This document shows positions 55,818 to 64,000 of a stretch of DNA of 64,000 nt, one piece after another; within the stretch, counting starts at the first letter, position 1, and each line of letters opens with the position of its first letter. A program made the translations under genes and the position numbers. The stretch lies in assembly GCA_902776985.1 (NCBI GenBank), contig CACYSD010000003.1, forward strand, positions 1-64,000, given 5' to 3'. The notes beneath the pieces were generated by a model. It did no database searches, was not told the origin of the DNA, and worked only from the letters and a program-made list of their open reading frames with translations. This DNA is from UBA3839 sp902776985. Lineage in GTDB: Bacteria; Bacteroidota; Bacteroidia; Bacteroidales; Bacteroidaceae.

Positions 55818-56962
55818 TATTTGTTAGCAATAATTTTATAGCAATCATGATATACATCATCTGCAATTGTTTTCCAAGAGTAGTCTCCTTTGAAATACCA
55901 TAGTTCTATTGCTGCTTCGAATTGTTTAATGATTTCCGGATGTTCTTTCATGTAGATAATTGCATCAGCAATAGCTTGTGAATCACGAGGTGGTACAACT
56001 ATACCTAATTCACCGTTTCTTACCATTTCAGGGAGACCACCAACGTTGGTCACAATGACTGGCTTCATGAAAGCAAATGCTGACATTACAACACCACTTT
56101 GAGTTGCATCTATGTATGGGCATACAACACACATGGCACCATTAATTAGTTCTACTAATTCTTTTTCTGGAACAAAACGATACAGAGTGTCGGATTTTTT
56201 TACATTAGGCAACAAAGACAAGTCTACATTTTTGTTTTTTCCTGCAACTACCATCTTTATGTGAGGATATTTTTCCTGTACTTTTTGCATTGCCTGATAA
56301 AAGTATTCTATGCCTTTGTGAGTTGTAACCTGACCGAAAAACAATGCATAAGGTTCTCCTTCGTAAGGCTGTGGTTGGTACATCCTAAGATAAGAATAAG
56401 AACTGAGCCTGCTGTCAAATACTTTTGCTTGTTTTAATTTATAAGTATTAATAAAATCCTCTTTTTGAGAGCGATTGAAAATGATGAAGCTTTTCAGAAT
56501 TTTCATTGCTATATTGCGTTCAAAAACGATTCTTTTTGATTTTACAGATGAGTGCATGAATGGGTCATGAACGGATAATACAATACGTTTTCTGAGAAGA
56601 TAAATAGGGAATTCGTGTATATGAGGAAATTCAGTAATATGAATTATGTCATAATTCTGCTTCTTTAAGTGTATGTAGACTTTCCACCAGAGTTTATAGG
56701 CTGCTGTTCTAGAATGATGGGGGTTGTTGATGATGAACATCTTGGAAAGGTCAATGATTTTCCCGAAGACATTCAGTTCCTGATATTCTGTGGCAGGGAT
56801 TATTCCATATTTTGGATTGATGGTGTCAATATTGACAGCTGCTCCCTTTGTTAATGGACCTATAGATAAATAGTAATCAATTTCAGCGTGGTTTTTCATC
56901 TCAGAAAGAAATGACAAATCAACATCTGAAAAATAAACAGTGGAAATATAAGCGATTTTCAT
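55817..56962 (-). CDS. GT4-like glycosyltransferase
   Basis: A 381-residue GT-B protein with ALFFGQVTTHKGIEYFYQAM and YIDATQSGVVMSAFAFMKPVI. The last motif replaces the usual EX7E acidic pair, a variant found in a GT4 subgroup. Sugar donor unknown. It lies 19 bp after the pyruvyl transferase gene and overlaps the acetyltransferase remnant by one base. Confidence 0.84.
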   Translation of the reverse strand: MKIAYISTVYFSDVDLSFLSEMKNHAEIDYYLSIGPLTKGAAVNIDTINPKYGIIPATEYQELNVFGKIIDLSKMFIINNPHHSRTAAYKLWWKVYIHLKKQNYDIIHITEFPHIHEFPIYLLRKRIVLSVHDPFMHSSVKSKRIVFERNIAMKILKSFIIFNRSQKEDFINTYKLKQAKVFDSRLSSYSYLRMYQPQPYEGEPYALFFGQVTTHKGIEYFYQAMQKVQEKYPHIKMVVAGKNKNVDLSLLPNVKKSDTLYRFVPEKELVELINGAMCVVCPYIDATQSGVVMSAFAFMKPVIVTNVGGLPEMVRNGELGIVVPPRDSQAIADAIIYMKEHPEIIKQFEAAIELWYFKGDYSWKTIADDVYHDCYKIIANK

Positions 56963-56981
56963 AATAATGGACTAAAAGGTT

Positions 56982-58208
56982 TTATGATGTTGCTAATTGA
57001 GAAAGAACAGTCTTCATCATAGATGTGTATAGGGTGTAGTAAGCTTCTGCGAACTTATGAGCCTTAGCTTTGTCAAAGTTGTTAATATGGTTAAGAACTA
57101 GTTCTGGAGAAGGGGGTGTGAATTTATTGCTAATACATGACACCCTTGATGACTCAAAACCAGCTAATGTAAGTAGATGGCGTATTTTGCTTGATTTGTC
57201 ACTAGTGATATGTCCTCTAAGGTGTTTTATGCCGTAGTTGTCAAAACTGTAGAATGGAACTTCATTGTGAATCGAAACAACTATTGGGTGCATATTATTG
57301 CCAACATAACCAGAAGAGTATTTGATGAGAGCATACCATTCTAATGGAGAAAGAGGCAATTTAATAGTTTGGTCTGCCACACCAAAAGCATTCTGCATAG
57401 AAAAAGGTAAAACGATACATTTATAACCATGCAAGTGGGCTGAATTGCAAAATGAAGTAATCCACTCTGAGGTAACGTGGCTTGTCTTGAAGAAACTTAA
57501 CAACAAATATTTCTCTGGAAGTTGATATCTCTCAGTTATTTCCTTTCTTGAAGGTGTTATTTCTGATGCGTTGTAGTTGAATGCAAAAACAGGATCGGGA
57601 GTTATATCAGGAGTTATTTTCCCTTTAGTTATGGAAGAAATCATTTCCTGTGTCCATGTGTCGCGCACTGAATAATAGGAATGATGCGAAAGAGACTCAG
57701 TCATAATCTTGCGAATACTGCGAGGAATGAATTTGTATGCTGAATCCTGACACGATGCAGAAATAACTGCAGTAGGAACACTTTGCTTAAGATTATTGTT
57801 GAATGTACCCCAATATGGATTTGGGAACATTCTGTCAGAAGTGTATTTTATGATACTGAAAAGTCGTCGAGTGGGGAAGATTAGTCGTTCTTGCCAAGGG
57901 TGGTGTTGTGCTACCGCATCACTACCAATAATAACAGCGTCAATACCTAGTTTGTTAATTACGGTGGCAATTTCTTCATCTGTTCTGCATATAGGAGTTT
58001 CTTCCCAAATGATTTTTCTTAATTCTTGTTGATTAATGAATTGCTCTTTTGGTGTGCGTTTTTTGTAAAATGCTTCCAAATCTAAAGGAATCCAATTAAT
58101 AACAAGAGGATTGTGTCCTGCCTTCTCAAGGTATTTGTATGTAGAAAGCAGTTGTAATGTGGCACCGAAATTACAAGCAGAATGATATGCAAGTAGTCCT
58201 ATTCTCAT
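56982..58208 (-). CDS. Polysaccharide pyruvyl transferase family protein
   Basis: A 408-residue PS_pyruv_trans protein. It has the start GLLAYHSACNFGATLQLLSTY (N-x-GA type), IGSDAVAQHHPW and late GYVGNNMHPIVVSIHNEVPF. These enzymes add a pyruvate ketal from phosphoenolpyruvate to a sugar of the repeat unit, giving a charged glycan. Its ATG overlaps the polymerase stop by four bases. Confidence 0.85.
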   Translation of the reverse strand: MRIGLLAYHSACNFGATLQLLSTYKYLEKAGHNPLVINWIPLDLEAFYKKRTPKEQFINQQELRKIIWEETPICRTDEEIATVINKLGIDAVIIGSDAVAQHHPWQERLIFPTRRLFSIIKYTSDRMFPNPYWGTFNNNLKQSVPTAVISASCQDSAYKFIPRSIRKIMTESLSHHSYYSVRDTWTQEMISSITKGKITPDITPDPVFAFNYNASEITPSRKEITERYQLPEKYLLLSFFKTSHVTSEWITSFCNSAHLHGYKCIVLPFSMQNAFGVADQTIKLPLSPLEWYALIKYSSGYVGNNMHPIVVSIHNEVPFYSFDNYGIKHLRGHITSDKSSKIRHLLTLAGFESSRVSCISNKFTPPSPELVLNHINNFDKAKAHKFAEAYYTLYTSMMKTVLSQLATS

Positions 58209-59467
58209 GTTGTTCCCTCCTCTAATAATTGTTTTACTTCCTCAACATGGTCTTCTACTTCTACCTCTACCTCTGATAATTGTTTTTCTTTACCTGCTAT
58301 ATATCCCCAAAATAGAGTTAGTGCAGATATATTTAATGTGTATAAAAACACATGCGAAGACATTGATGTCAGCAAGAATATAACAAATGAAGCTACGTAT
58401 GCAGGAGCATTAGGGGACTTTTGTTTATATAGGTTCCGCGTGATGAAGAACAAATGTATTAGCAAAAACAGTAAAAAGAATAGTCCGAAAATACCTATAT
58501 CATAAGTGATTTCAAGGTAATCGTTATGTGCGGAAAGCTCCAATGGTGAATCTTTAAGAACAAAGTTCCAACCATGACCAAACAACAACTCAAAAAGATT
58601 AGAGTTCCCAATCATTTCTAAAACAACAAGATATACAATATTACGTCCGGAGCCGCCATCGGCACTCGCTGTTGCAAATCGATCAAAAATTTTTCCTTCT
58701 GTTTGAATATTAATATATACGATAACACATACAATTGAAATCAATATGATTAGCGAGATAATAATCTTGATAATCAGGGGAATACTTTTCTGTGATACCT
58801 GTTGCTTAGTAAGTAGGTAAGCGATGACAGCTAATAGTATCGTGACAAAACCGCCACGTTTTAGTGAGGTGAGTACTGAAATACTGATTAGTACAATTAG
58901 AATTCTACGAGTCCATTTTTTATTGAATGTCATTACCACAGGTAAAAACATCATCAGTACATAAACTGTTCCATCACGGAATTCTGCATCAAGGACATAG
59001 TTGATTAACACTCCTTTCATGGTCATGGCATACATTATTACTAATAGAATAATGCCAAGTGCAATTCCTCTGTTAAATGTTTTTTGTGATATCTTGTATG
59101 CCAGATTATAACTGAAAATGTAAATTAGCAATGGTACAAGTAAGGAACAGAACAGCACCACGTAGGATATTATACCTTTTCCGTCTACAGGTCCGTGTAA
59201 AAATGCAAACGCAATAGTGATAATATAGAGAATGAACAGTGTTATTGATATGTGATTGCGGGGATATCTGCCTAAAAGACAACAAATAGAGAGTAGAGCC
59301 GTAAGAAGAAGTAATGAATGTGTTTTGAATGGTGCAGCATTAGAGTTAACATCGACATGATACATTATAGAGTCAACCATGCTTTGCTCTTCAAAGAGAA
59401 AATACAGCATGATAAACAAGGTAAAGATACCTATGTGTATCAATTTGACAATAACCGACTTCTGCAT
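58205..59467 (-). CDS. wzy: O-antigen/capsule polymerase or ligase-like membrane protein (Wzy-like)
   Basis: A 420-residue integral membrane protein with ~11-12 helices and a long periplasmic loop ending LELSAHNDYLEITYDIGIFG, the Wzy_C/O-antigen ligase motif. GRNIVYLVVLEMI fits the same family. Between Wzx and glycan-tailoring genes it most likely polymerises the repeat unit. A ligase role is the alternative. The C-terminus is acidic (SEVEVEVEDHVEEVKQLLEE). Confidence 0.82.
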   Translation of the reverse strand: MQKSVIVKLIHIGIFTLFIMLYFLFEEQSMVDSIMYHVDVNSNAAPFKTHSLLLLTALLSICCLLGRYPRNHISITLFILYIITIAFAFLHGPVDGKGIISYVVLFCSLLVPLLIYIFSYNLAYKISQKTFNRGIALGIILLVIMYAMTMKGVLINYVLDAEFRDGTVYVLMMFLPVVMTFNKKWTRRILIVLISISVLTSLKRGGFVTILLAVIAYLLTKQQVSQKSIPLIIKIIISLIILISIVCVIVYINIQTEGKIFDRFATASADGGSGRNIVYLVVLEMIGNSNLFELLFGHGWNFVLKDSPLELSAHNDYLEITYDIGIFGLFFLLFLLIHLFFITRNLYKQKSPNAPAYVASFVIFLLTSMSSHVFLYTLNISALTLFWGYIAGKEKQLSEVEVEVEDHVEEVKQLLEEGTT

Positions 59468-59470
59468 ATC

Positions 59471-61066
59471 TTATTTACCAATTAGTGATCTTACCTTTGA
59501 AACTATATATGTTCTTTCAATCTGATTGCAGCCAACATAATAAATTGTAAGTACAGAAGAAAGCATAGATATTGTTGTTAGTACAATAAACGATTTCCAT
59601 CCTTCTGCCAATAATTGAGAAATTATCAAAGGTATAATCGTTGCTATAATTGAAACAATACAAACGTTTACGTATACTTTACAAATATAATTATTGGATG
59701 ATAATCCAATCATAGGGCGAAGCATGTAAATTCGAACAAAAAGGCAAATCTGAGAAATAACTATTGCAACAATTAACACACTTTCTGGTGATGCACCCAA
59801 TGTGAGCAGAATGTAACTGACCGGTATATTCAACAAAGTTATTCCACCAACCGCAATCTGATAATTCTTGATGTTTCCTGTTGCAAGCATTGCTGTTATC
59901 AACGGATTTGACAAACATTCTGAAAGCCCAAATATTAACGTAAGCTGCACAAATATAGTGGTACACTCAGGAACTTCTTTAAGCCATATTCCGAGTAGAA
60001 AATTTGTGCTAAGAAGAATGGGTAAAGATATAATAAATAAGATGTAGTACGAAAACCTTGAACCTCTATAAATAAGGCTCATCATATAATCTTTATTACC
60101 AGATGCAAAGTTTTTTGTTATCTGTGGATTAAGAGCTACCATGAAATTCTGTACGAAGCTTGTTATGACAGTACTTACTTTCGTGGAAATTGCACGTGCT
60201 GCATTAATAACAGGCCCGAAGAACAAATTGGTTATAATGGTACCTCCATGCTCCCTAATTATGTATGAAGAAGAGCCAATCAAATTCCATCCAGCGAAAC
60301 TGAACATTTCCTTAAAGAGATTTTTGTCGGAAATTCCATAATGATAAGTACATTCTGCAAAATTACGTTTGCAATATATACCATAGTATATTCGAACAAC
60401 AATCGACAGCACAACTATCAATGCTGCATAGTATATTAATCGATCTATTGGTGATATTTTTACAGTCAAAGCTATAGCAAGCCTAATTATTGCTTCAAAA
60501 ATGCTTATGTATGCAAAGACTTTCATTCTTTCATGTGCAACTATCGCAGCATTGTACGGAATGCTGAACAGATTTACACAAAGTGCAAGAAGAGATAATT
60601 GATAACACCAATTTGCAGCAGCTATTCTTTCATGTGGTATAATAAGGTGCGTATTTACAAACCATATACCAATAGTCTCTCCAAGAATAAGAATAATAAC
60701 AATTAAGATAAACTGTATTGTTATTGACAGGGAAAAGACTTTTTCTAGTTTTTTTCTGTCGCCTTTCCCCATTGCGTAAGTAAGAAAACGGGTAATAGCT
60801 GCAGATAATGAGCCACTCAACACGGTGAACATTGTAACAACTCCACCAACAACATTGTAAATGCCATAATCAACAACACCAAGTGCGTCCAAAATGACAC
60901 GTGATGTATAGAGGCTTACTAAAGTTAGTAGTAGCATCCTAAAATAGAGAAGAGAAACATTCTTCGCTATTCTGTCATTATTTGATGCGAGTCCTCTCAT
61001 CAATTCTCGTTGTTTAGCATTTAATTTAATATGTGTAGAATGCTCTGTGATGCTACTATCGGGCAC
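59471..61066 (-). CDS. wzx: Polysaccharide flippase (Wzx-like)
   Basis: A 531-residue MATE-type membrane protein with ~14 helices. SLLYFRMLLLTLVSLYTSRV and IYNVVGGVVTMFTVLSGSL are typical. It moves lipid-linked repeat units across the inner membrane. The reading frame starts at a GTG overlapping wzz by 11 bp; an ATG at 61000 (MRGLASNNDRIAKN) is a plausible alternative. Base composition is AT-richer here than in the housekeeping half, as usual for capsule genes. Confidence 0.86.
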   Translation of the reverse strand: MPDSSITEHSTHIKLNAKQRELMRGLASNNDRIAKNVSLLYFRMLLLTLVSLYTSRVILDALGVVDYGIYNVVGGVVTMFTVLSGSLSAAITRFLTYAMGKGDRKKLEKVFSLSITIQFILIVIILILGETIGIWFVNTHLIIPHERIAAANWCYQLSLLALCVNLFSIPYNAAIVAHERMKVFAYISIFEAIIRLAIALTVKISPIDRLIYYAALIVVLSIVVRIYYGIYCKRNFAECTYHYGISDKNLFKEMFSFAGWNLIGSSSYIIREHGGTIITNLFFGPVINAARAISTKVSTVITSFVQNFMVALNPQITKNFASGNKDYMMSLIYRGSRFSYYILFIISLPILLSTNFLLGIWLKEVPECTTIFVQLTLIFGLSECLSNPLITAMLATGNIKNYQIAVGGITLLNIPVSYILLTLGASPESVLIVAIVISQICLFVRIYMLRPMIGLSSNNYICKVYVNVCIVSIIATIIPLIISQLLAEGWKSFIVLTTISMLSSVLTIYYVGCNQIERTYIVSKVRSLIGK

Positions 61067-62135
61067 TTATGAGAATGTCCACAAGTTGTTTCTTAAGAAT
61101 GTGTACACTTGTGCATATAGTAGTGAGGAAAAGCATTAGAATAATAAAAATCACACGCTTTGGACCTGCAGGCTTAGTTGGCAGCGATGCACCTTGTAAT
61201 ACTGTGAATGCAGGTGTGCGTTCCTGAACTTTTGCCTTGGCAATTTCCAGTTGTGTATTTAATGTGTTATATGTGTTTAATTTAAGCTGCATGTCGTTTT
61301 CAAGACGGTCACGCTCTGAAATTGCTGTCTGAAGAATTACATCTCGATTTGCATCACAGTAAACACCATAAGCATCAATCGATTTTTCATAATTCAGACG
61401 TGCTTCTTCAGTCAGTTTCTCGTAGTATTCTAAATCAACACGTGCCTTACTAGTTCTGTAAACGGTAATATAACGCTGTAGTCTTGCGCTTACTGAATCT
61501 GCGATTGTTGCGCAAACTAAGGGATCTTGATCTGTTACTGATATTGAAATTAGTTCTGTTTTAAGGTCAACATCACATGTGATATTACTTTGAACTCCTA
61601 TAACAACACCTTCTTGTTCCTCGGTTAACCGATGAGGGTTAATCTTTCCTCCGTCGCCTGTGCTAGGATCCTCTTTGTCTTTGAAAATTGATTTTATTTG
61701 TTTCTTTAACCAAATAAAAGGATATTCATAGAATGCGGCTTTGGTGTGTTTAGACAAGTAAGTGTAATAGTCTGAACGAACACTTCCATCCAATGTCTCT
61801 ACTTGTATGTCTAATAGGCTTACAGCAAAATCCTTTGTGGAAAATATATCAGGATATATCATTGGATATATAGCATCCGCTCCCTGTTCTCCATTAAGAT
61901 TAATACCAAATGAAGATGCGATAGAACCGATTGTTCCTGAAGAAAGTGCTCCGTTATTTGATTCTGGTGCAAGTAATACTTCTGTAGTGTAATAACGTGG
62001 CTTTGGAAAAATCCATAGCGCAGCCACAACTATGGTGATGAGCCATACTTTTATGAAGAGGCGTTTGCGCGAGATGAGTTTTTTTACAACTTCACGCAAG
62101 TCTATGTATTCTTTATTTTGTTTTTTTGCATCCAT
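61056..62135 (-). CDS. wzz: Polysaccharide chain-length determinant (Wzz-like)
   Basis: A 359-residue co-polymerase with membrane helices near residues 30-48 and 335-352, and a periplasmic, largely helical coiled-coil body. YTTEVLLAPES and QVKERTPAFTVLQGAS-like SLPTKPAGPKRV are the Wzz signatures on either side. No C-terminal tyrosine-kinase domain. It sets glycan length together with Wzy and the Wza-like exporter. Confidence 0.88.
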   Translation of the reverse strand: MDAKKQNKEYIDLREVVKKLISRKRLFIKVWLITIVVAALWIFPKPRYYTTEVLLAPESNNGALSSGTIGSIASSFGINLNGEQGADAIYPMIYPDIFSTKDFAVSLLDIQVETLDGSVRSDYYTYLSKHTKAAFYEYPFIWLKKQIKSIFKDKEDPSTGDGGKINPHRLTEEQEGVVIGVQSNITCDVDLKTELISISVTDQDPLVCATIADSVSARLQRYITVYRTSKARVDLEYYEKLTEEARLNYEKSIDAYGVYCDANRDVILQTAISERDRLENDMQLKLNTYNTLNTQLEIAKAKVQERTPAFTVLQGASLPTKPAGPKRVIFIILMLFLTTICTSVHILKKQLVDILISAR

Positions 62136-62148
62136 AGTGGTTGGGTTG

Positions 62149-64000
62149 TTATTTGAGGATGTTAGCTACTGTGATAATCATCGTTGCAATAGATGCGGCA
62201 GATGTTCCGAGTGACATTGTTTCAGCAGCTGTCATGCGTCGACGTGTCTTCTTCGATGGAACAACAATTTCGCATCCTGGCTGAACTGCACTCTTGCTGT
62301 GGTGGCTGAGCAGTTCTACCGATCCGTTCATGTAGATAGCATATACACGGCTCTTGCGTGCATTGTCTCCATATCCACCGGCACGCTTGATGTAGTACTT
62401 GAGCGATTTGCCTTTCTTGAAGTTCATGGATGTCGGGTACATAACGTCTCCGCTGATTTTCACTGTGCTTGAGTATTGTGGCACAATCAGTCGGTCTCCC
62501 TCACGTAGCAGAACGTTTTCAGAACCTTCTGGGTGAGCCATAGCTTCCTCCAGGTTGATGGCTACAGGGAATGTGTTACCTAAGTCCAGTTTCATGGTAA
62601 GGAGTGAGTCTGCTCGGGCAAGGTCGAAGTTCTTGTTCTCCGACTGCATACTTTCTTCATAGAGGGCAATCTGTTGTGTTCGGAGTGAAGCTTCACGCAT
62701 CAGTTTCTCTTCAGCAGTCATTGTTCGCTCGAGTCGTGCGCCCTTGGCGTATGCTAGTGATGACAGTCCTCCTGCTGCAATCACTAAGTCTGTCAACTTG
62801 TATTGCTTGCTTGTCATGGAGTACTGACCTGAGAAGTTCACAGCTCCTTCGATGGAAACATTCTTTTGCTCGGAGTAAGTAGGACTTTTACGAACCACAA
62901 CTTCGTCAAAAGGCAAAAGCTTGAATCCAGCCTCTCCGTCAATGACAAATCCGTCCTTGAGTGCAAAGGAGAAAGTTTGGGCAATGGTGTCGTTGTCGTT
63001 TAGAGCATTGGGGTCATTGATACGGCGGTAGATATCCACTTTGGAATAGGATGCGGATTCGGTAAGTCCGCCTGCTTGAAGAATCAGGTCTTCAACAGAG
63101 GTGTTTTCGGCATACATATACACGCCTGGATAGTTCACCTCTCCGCTGATGGTGTAAGTCTGATCTCCAACCATGTCTAATCTGCTGGCAATGAAGAGTA
63201 CGTCATTTTTTCTTAATGGGATGTCTGGGATACTGCCTGACATAACCTTCTCAATGTCTATACTCATAATTTCCAGAGTCATGTCTTCTTTCTGACGGTG
63301 CAGCACAGCTCTCGATGTGAGGGCGTCTTCACGAAGACCACCTGCAGCTTTCACGAGTTCCCGTATAGATGAAATGGAACCATCGGATTGGAACATTCCA
63401 GGATGGAACACTGCTCCACGGACTTCAACCATGTTTGAAAAACGAGGAATAACACTGTCAACATACAGAGAGTCTCCATCATTTAGAGTGAAGCCTCCCA
63501 TGTCAAATTCCTCAACAGTGTGTATGCTGTATTCCTCACCGTTCTTGCGTACGAGTCTTACATGCTTCTTGAAGGCATCACCAGTAAAACCACCTGCATA
63601 GTTGATGACTTGCTTTACGCTTTCATTTCTGCGCATTTCATAGAACATAGGACGTTTTACCTTTCCTCTAACTTCCACAAGTTCTTCATAAGGACCTACC
63701 AGCACCATGTCGTTGTCCTGAAGTCTTACGTCTCCTGACATATTTCCGTTGAGAAGGTAGTCGTAAACGTCGATAGTGGCTATTTCACGTCCGCTTCTAT
63801 ATACCTTGATGTTACGCAGAGTACCGATGTCGCTGATACCGCCTGCTGCATAAAGTGCATTGAATGCTGATGAAAGTGAACTCAGGGCATAGGTTCCAGG
63901 CACCCGGACTTCGCCTACAACCTGAACTTGGATGGTGCGCATCTCGCCTACAGCCAAACTGATTTGTGAGTTAGAGTAGAATCTTCCTAAAGTTCCTCGG
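62149..64000 (-). CDS. Polysaccharide export protein with SLBB repeats (Wza-like), 5' end outside window
   Basis: At least 617 residues are visible; the frame stays open to the right edge (TLGRFYSNSQISLAVGEMR), so the start, signal peptide and Poly_export domain lie beyond it. Several SLBB domains follow one another (VEVRGKVKRPMFYEMRRNES, VEVRGAVFHPGMFQSDG, SGEVNYPGVY, IEGAVNFSGQY, SGDVMYPTSM). It ends with a hydrophobic helix (SIATMIITVANILK). It forms the outer membrane/periplasmic export channel for the polysaccharide. 13 bp before wzz. Confidence 0.9.
   Translation of the reverse strand, partial: RGTLGRFYSNSQISLAVGEMRTIQVQVVGEVRVPGTYALSSLSSAFNALYAAGGISDIGTLRNIKVYRSGREIATIDVYDYLLNGNMSGDVRLQDNDMVLVGPYEELVEVRGKVKRPMFYEMRRNESVKQVINYAGGFTGDAFKKHVRLVRKNGEEYSIHTVEEFDMGGFTLNDGDSLYVDSVIPRFSNMVEVRGAVFHPGMFQSDGSISSIRELVKAAGGLREDALTSRAVLHRQKEDMTLEIMSIDIEKVMSGSIPDIPLRKNDVLFIASRLDMVGDQTYTISGEVNYPGVYMYAENTSVEDLILQAGGLTESASYSKVDIYRRINDPNALNDNDTIAQTFSFALKDGFVIDGEAGFKLLPFDEVVVRKSPTYSEQKNVSIEGAVNFSGQYSMTSKQYKLTDLVIAAGGLSSLAYAKGARLERTMTAEEKLMREASLRTQQIALYEESMQSENKNFDLARADSLLTMKLDLGNTFPVAINLEEAMAHPEGSENVLLREGDRLIVPQYSSTVKISGDVMYPTSMNFKKGKSLKYYIKRAGGYGDNARKSRVYAIYMNGSVELLSHHSKSAVQPGCEIVVPSKKTRRRMTAAETMSLGTSAASIATMIITVANILK

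Overview
The window looks like a chromosomal segment of a Bacteroidota bacterium, most likely Bacteroidales and probably Prevotella-like. At least a dozen promoters match the Bacteroidota sigma pattern TAnnTTTG, several with TTTG 19-22 bp upstream, and Shine-Dalgarno sequences are weak. The gene content fits: an rseC-rnfBCDGEA operon, a LysS with a C-terminal extension, a TonB receptor with a carboxypeptidase-like domain, a BspA-type leucine-rich repeat protein, and a glycogen set of debranching enzyme, GT4 and GH57. The species cannot be named from sequence alone.

Layout. 1-950: debris of a phage or mobile element (tail of one gene and a P5-like lysozyme gene whose end is degraded). 921-7076 (minus): lysine/aspartate branch (lysA, aspartate kinase), an FtsE-type ATPase and hisH-hisA-hisF-hisIE. 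7289-10220: DUF721 protein, galE, MltF-type lytic transglycosylase. 10192-19555 (minus): TonB receptor, trmD, rfbB, HAD phosphatase, pgi, gpsA, lysS. 19761-22103 (minus): small unknown protein, lpxB, surE. 22323-31496 (plus): tRNA-Gln, uxaA with an overlapping NhaC antiporter, then rseC and the six-subunit Rnf complex. 31687-34165 (plus): PglE-like aminotransferase, SGNH lipoprotein and small beta-barrel. Converging on them, 34180-40405 (minus) is a nine-gene set with a PglC-like phosphoglycosyl transferase, a PglD/NeuD-like and a second LbH acyltransferase, two acyl carrier proteins, a KAS III homologue, an acyl-activating enzyme and two SDRs. 40465-43060 (minus): nadD, gmk, yicC and an Lrp regulator, divergent from metY-cysK. 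46062-47084: BspA-like protein. 47426-52202 (minus): glycogen operon divergent from a Crp-family regulator. 53312-64000 (minus): surface polysaccharide cluster (two GT4s, WbsX, an acetyltransferase pseudogene, pyruvyl transferase, Wzy, Wzx, Wzz, and Wza running off the right edge).

How it works together. Much of the window builds and exports surface glycans: nucleotide sugars (galE, rfbB, pgi), a lipid-linked glycan starter with a dedicated acyl supply, and a Wzx/Wzy/Wzz/Wza assembly line. Rnf and NhaC link redox and sodium gradients. The Crp-type regulator probably controls the glycogen operon through two similar palindromes in the shared promoter region.

Most unusual are the intergenic repeats. 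Two arrays of a 10-bp near-palindrome (consensus SACYNNRGTS) are spaced 22 bp apart, two helical turns, upstream of uxaA and after the Crp gene; a third intergenic region has other motifs at the same spacing. There is also a two-hairpin element with paired stem changes in its copies, 8/9-bp tandem arrays built on TTGAAC, and a GACCC...AGTAGTT family.
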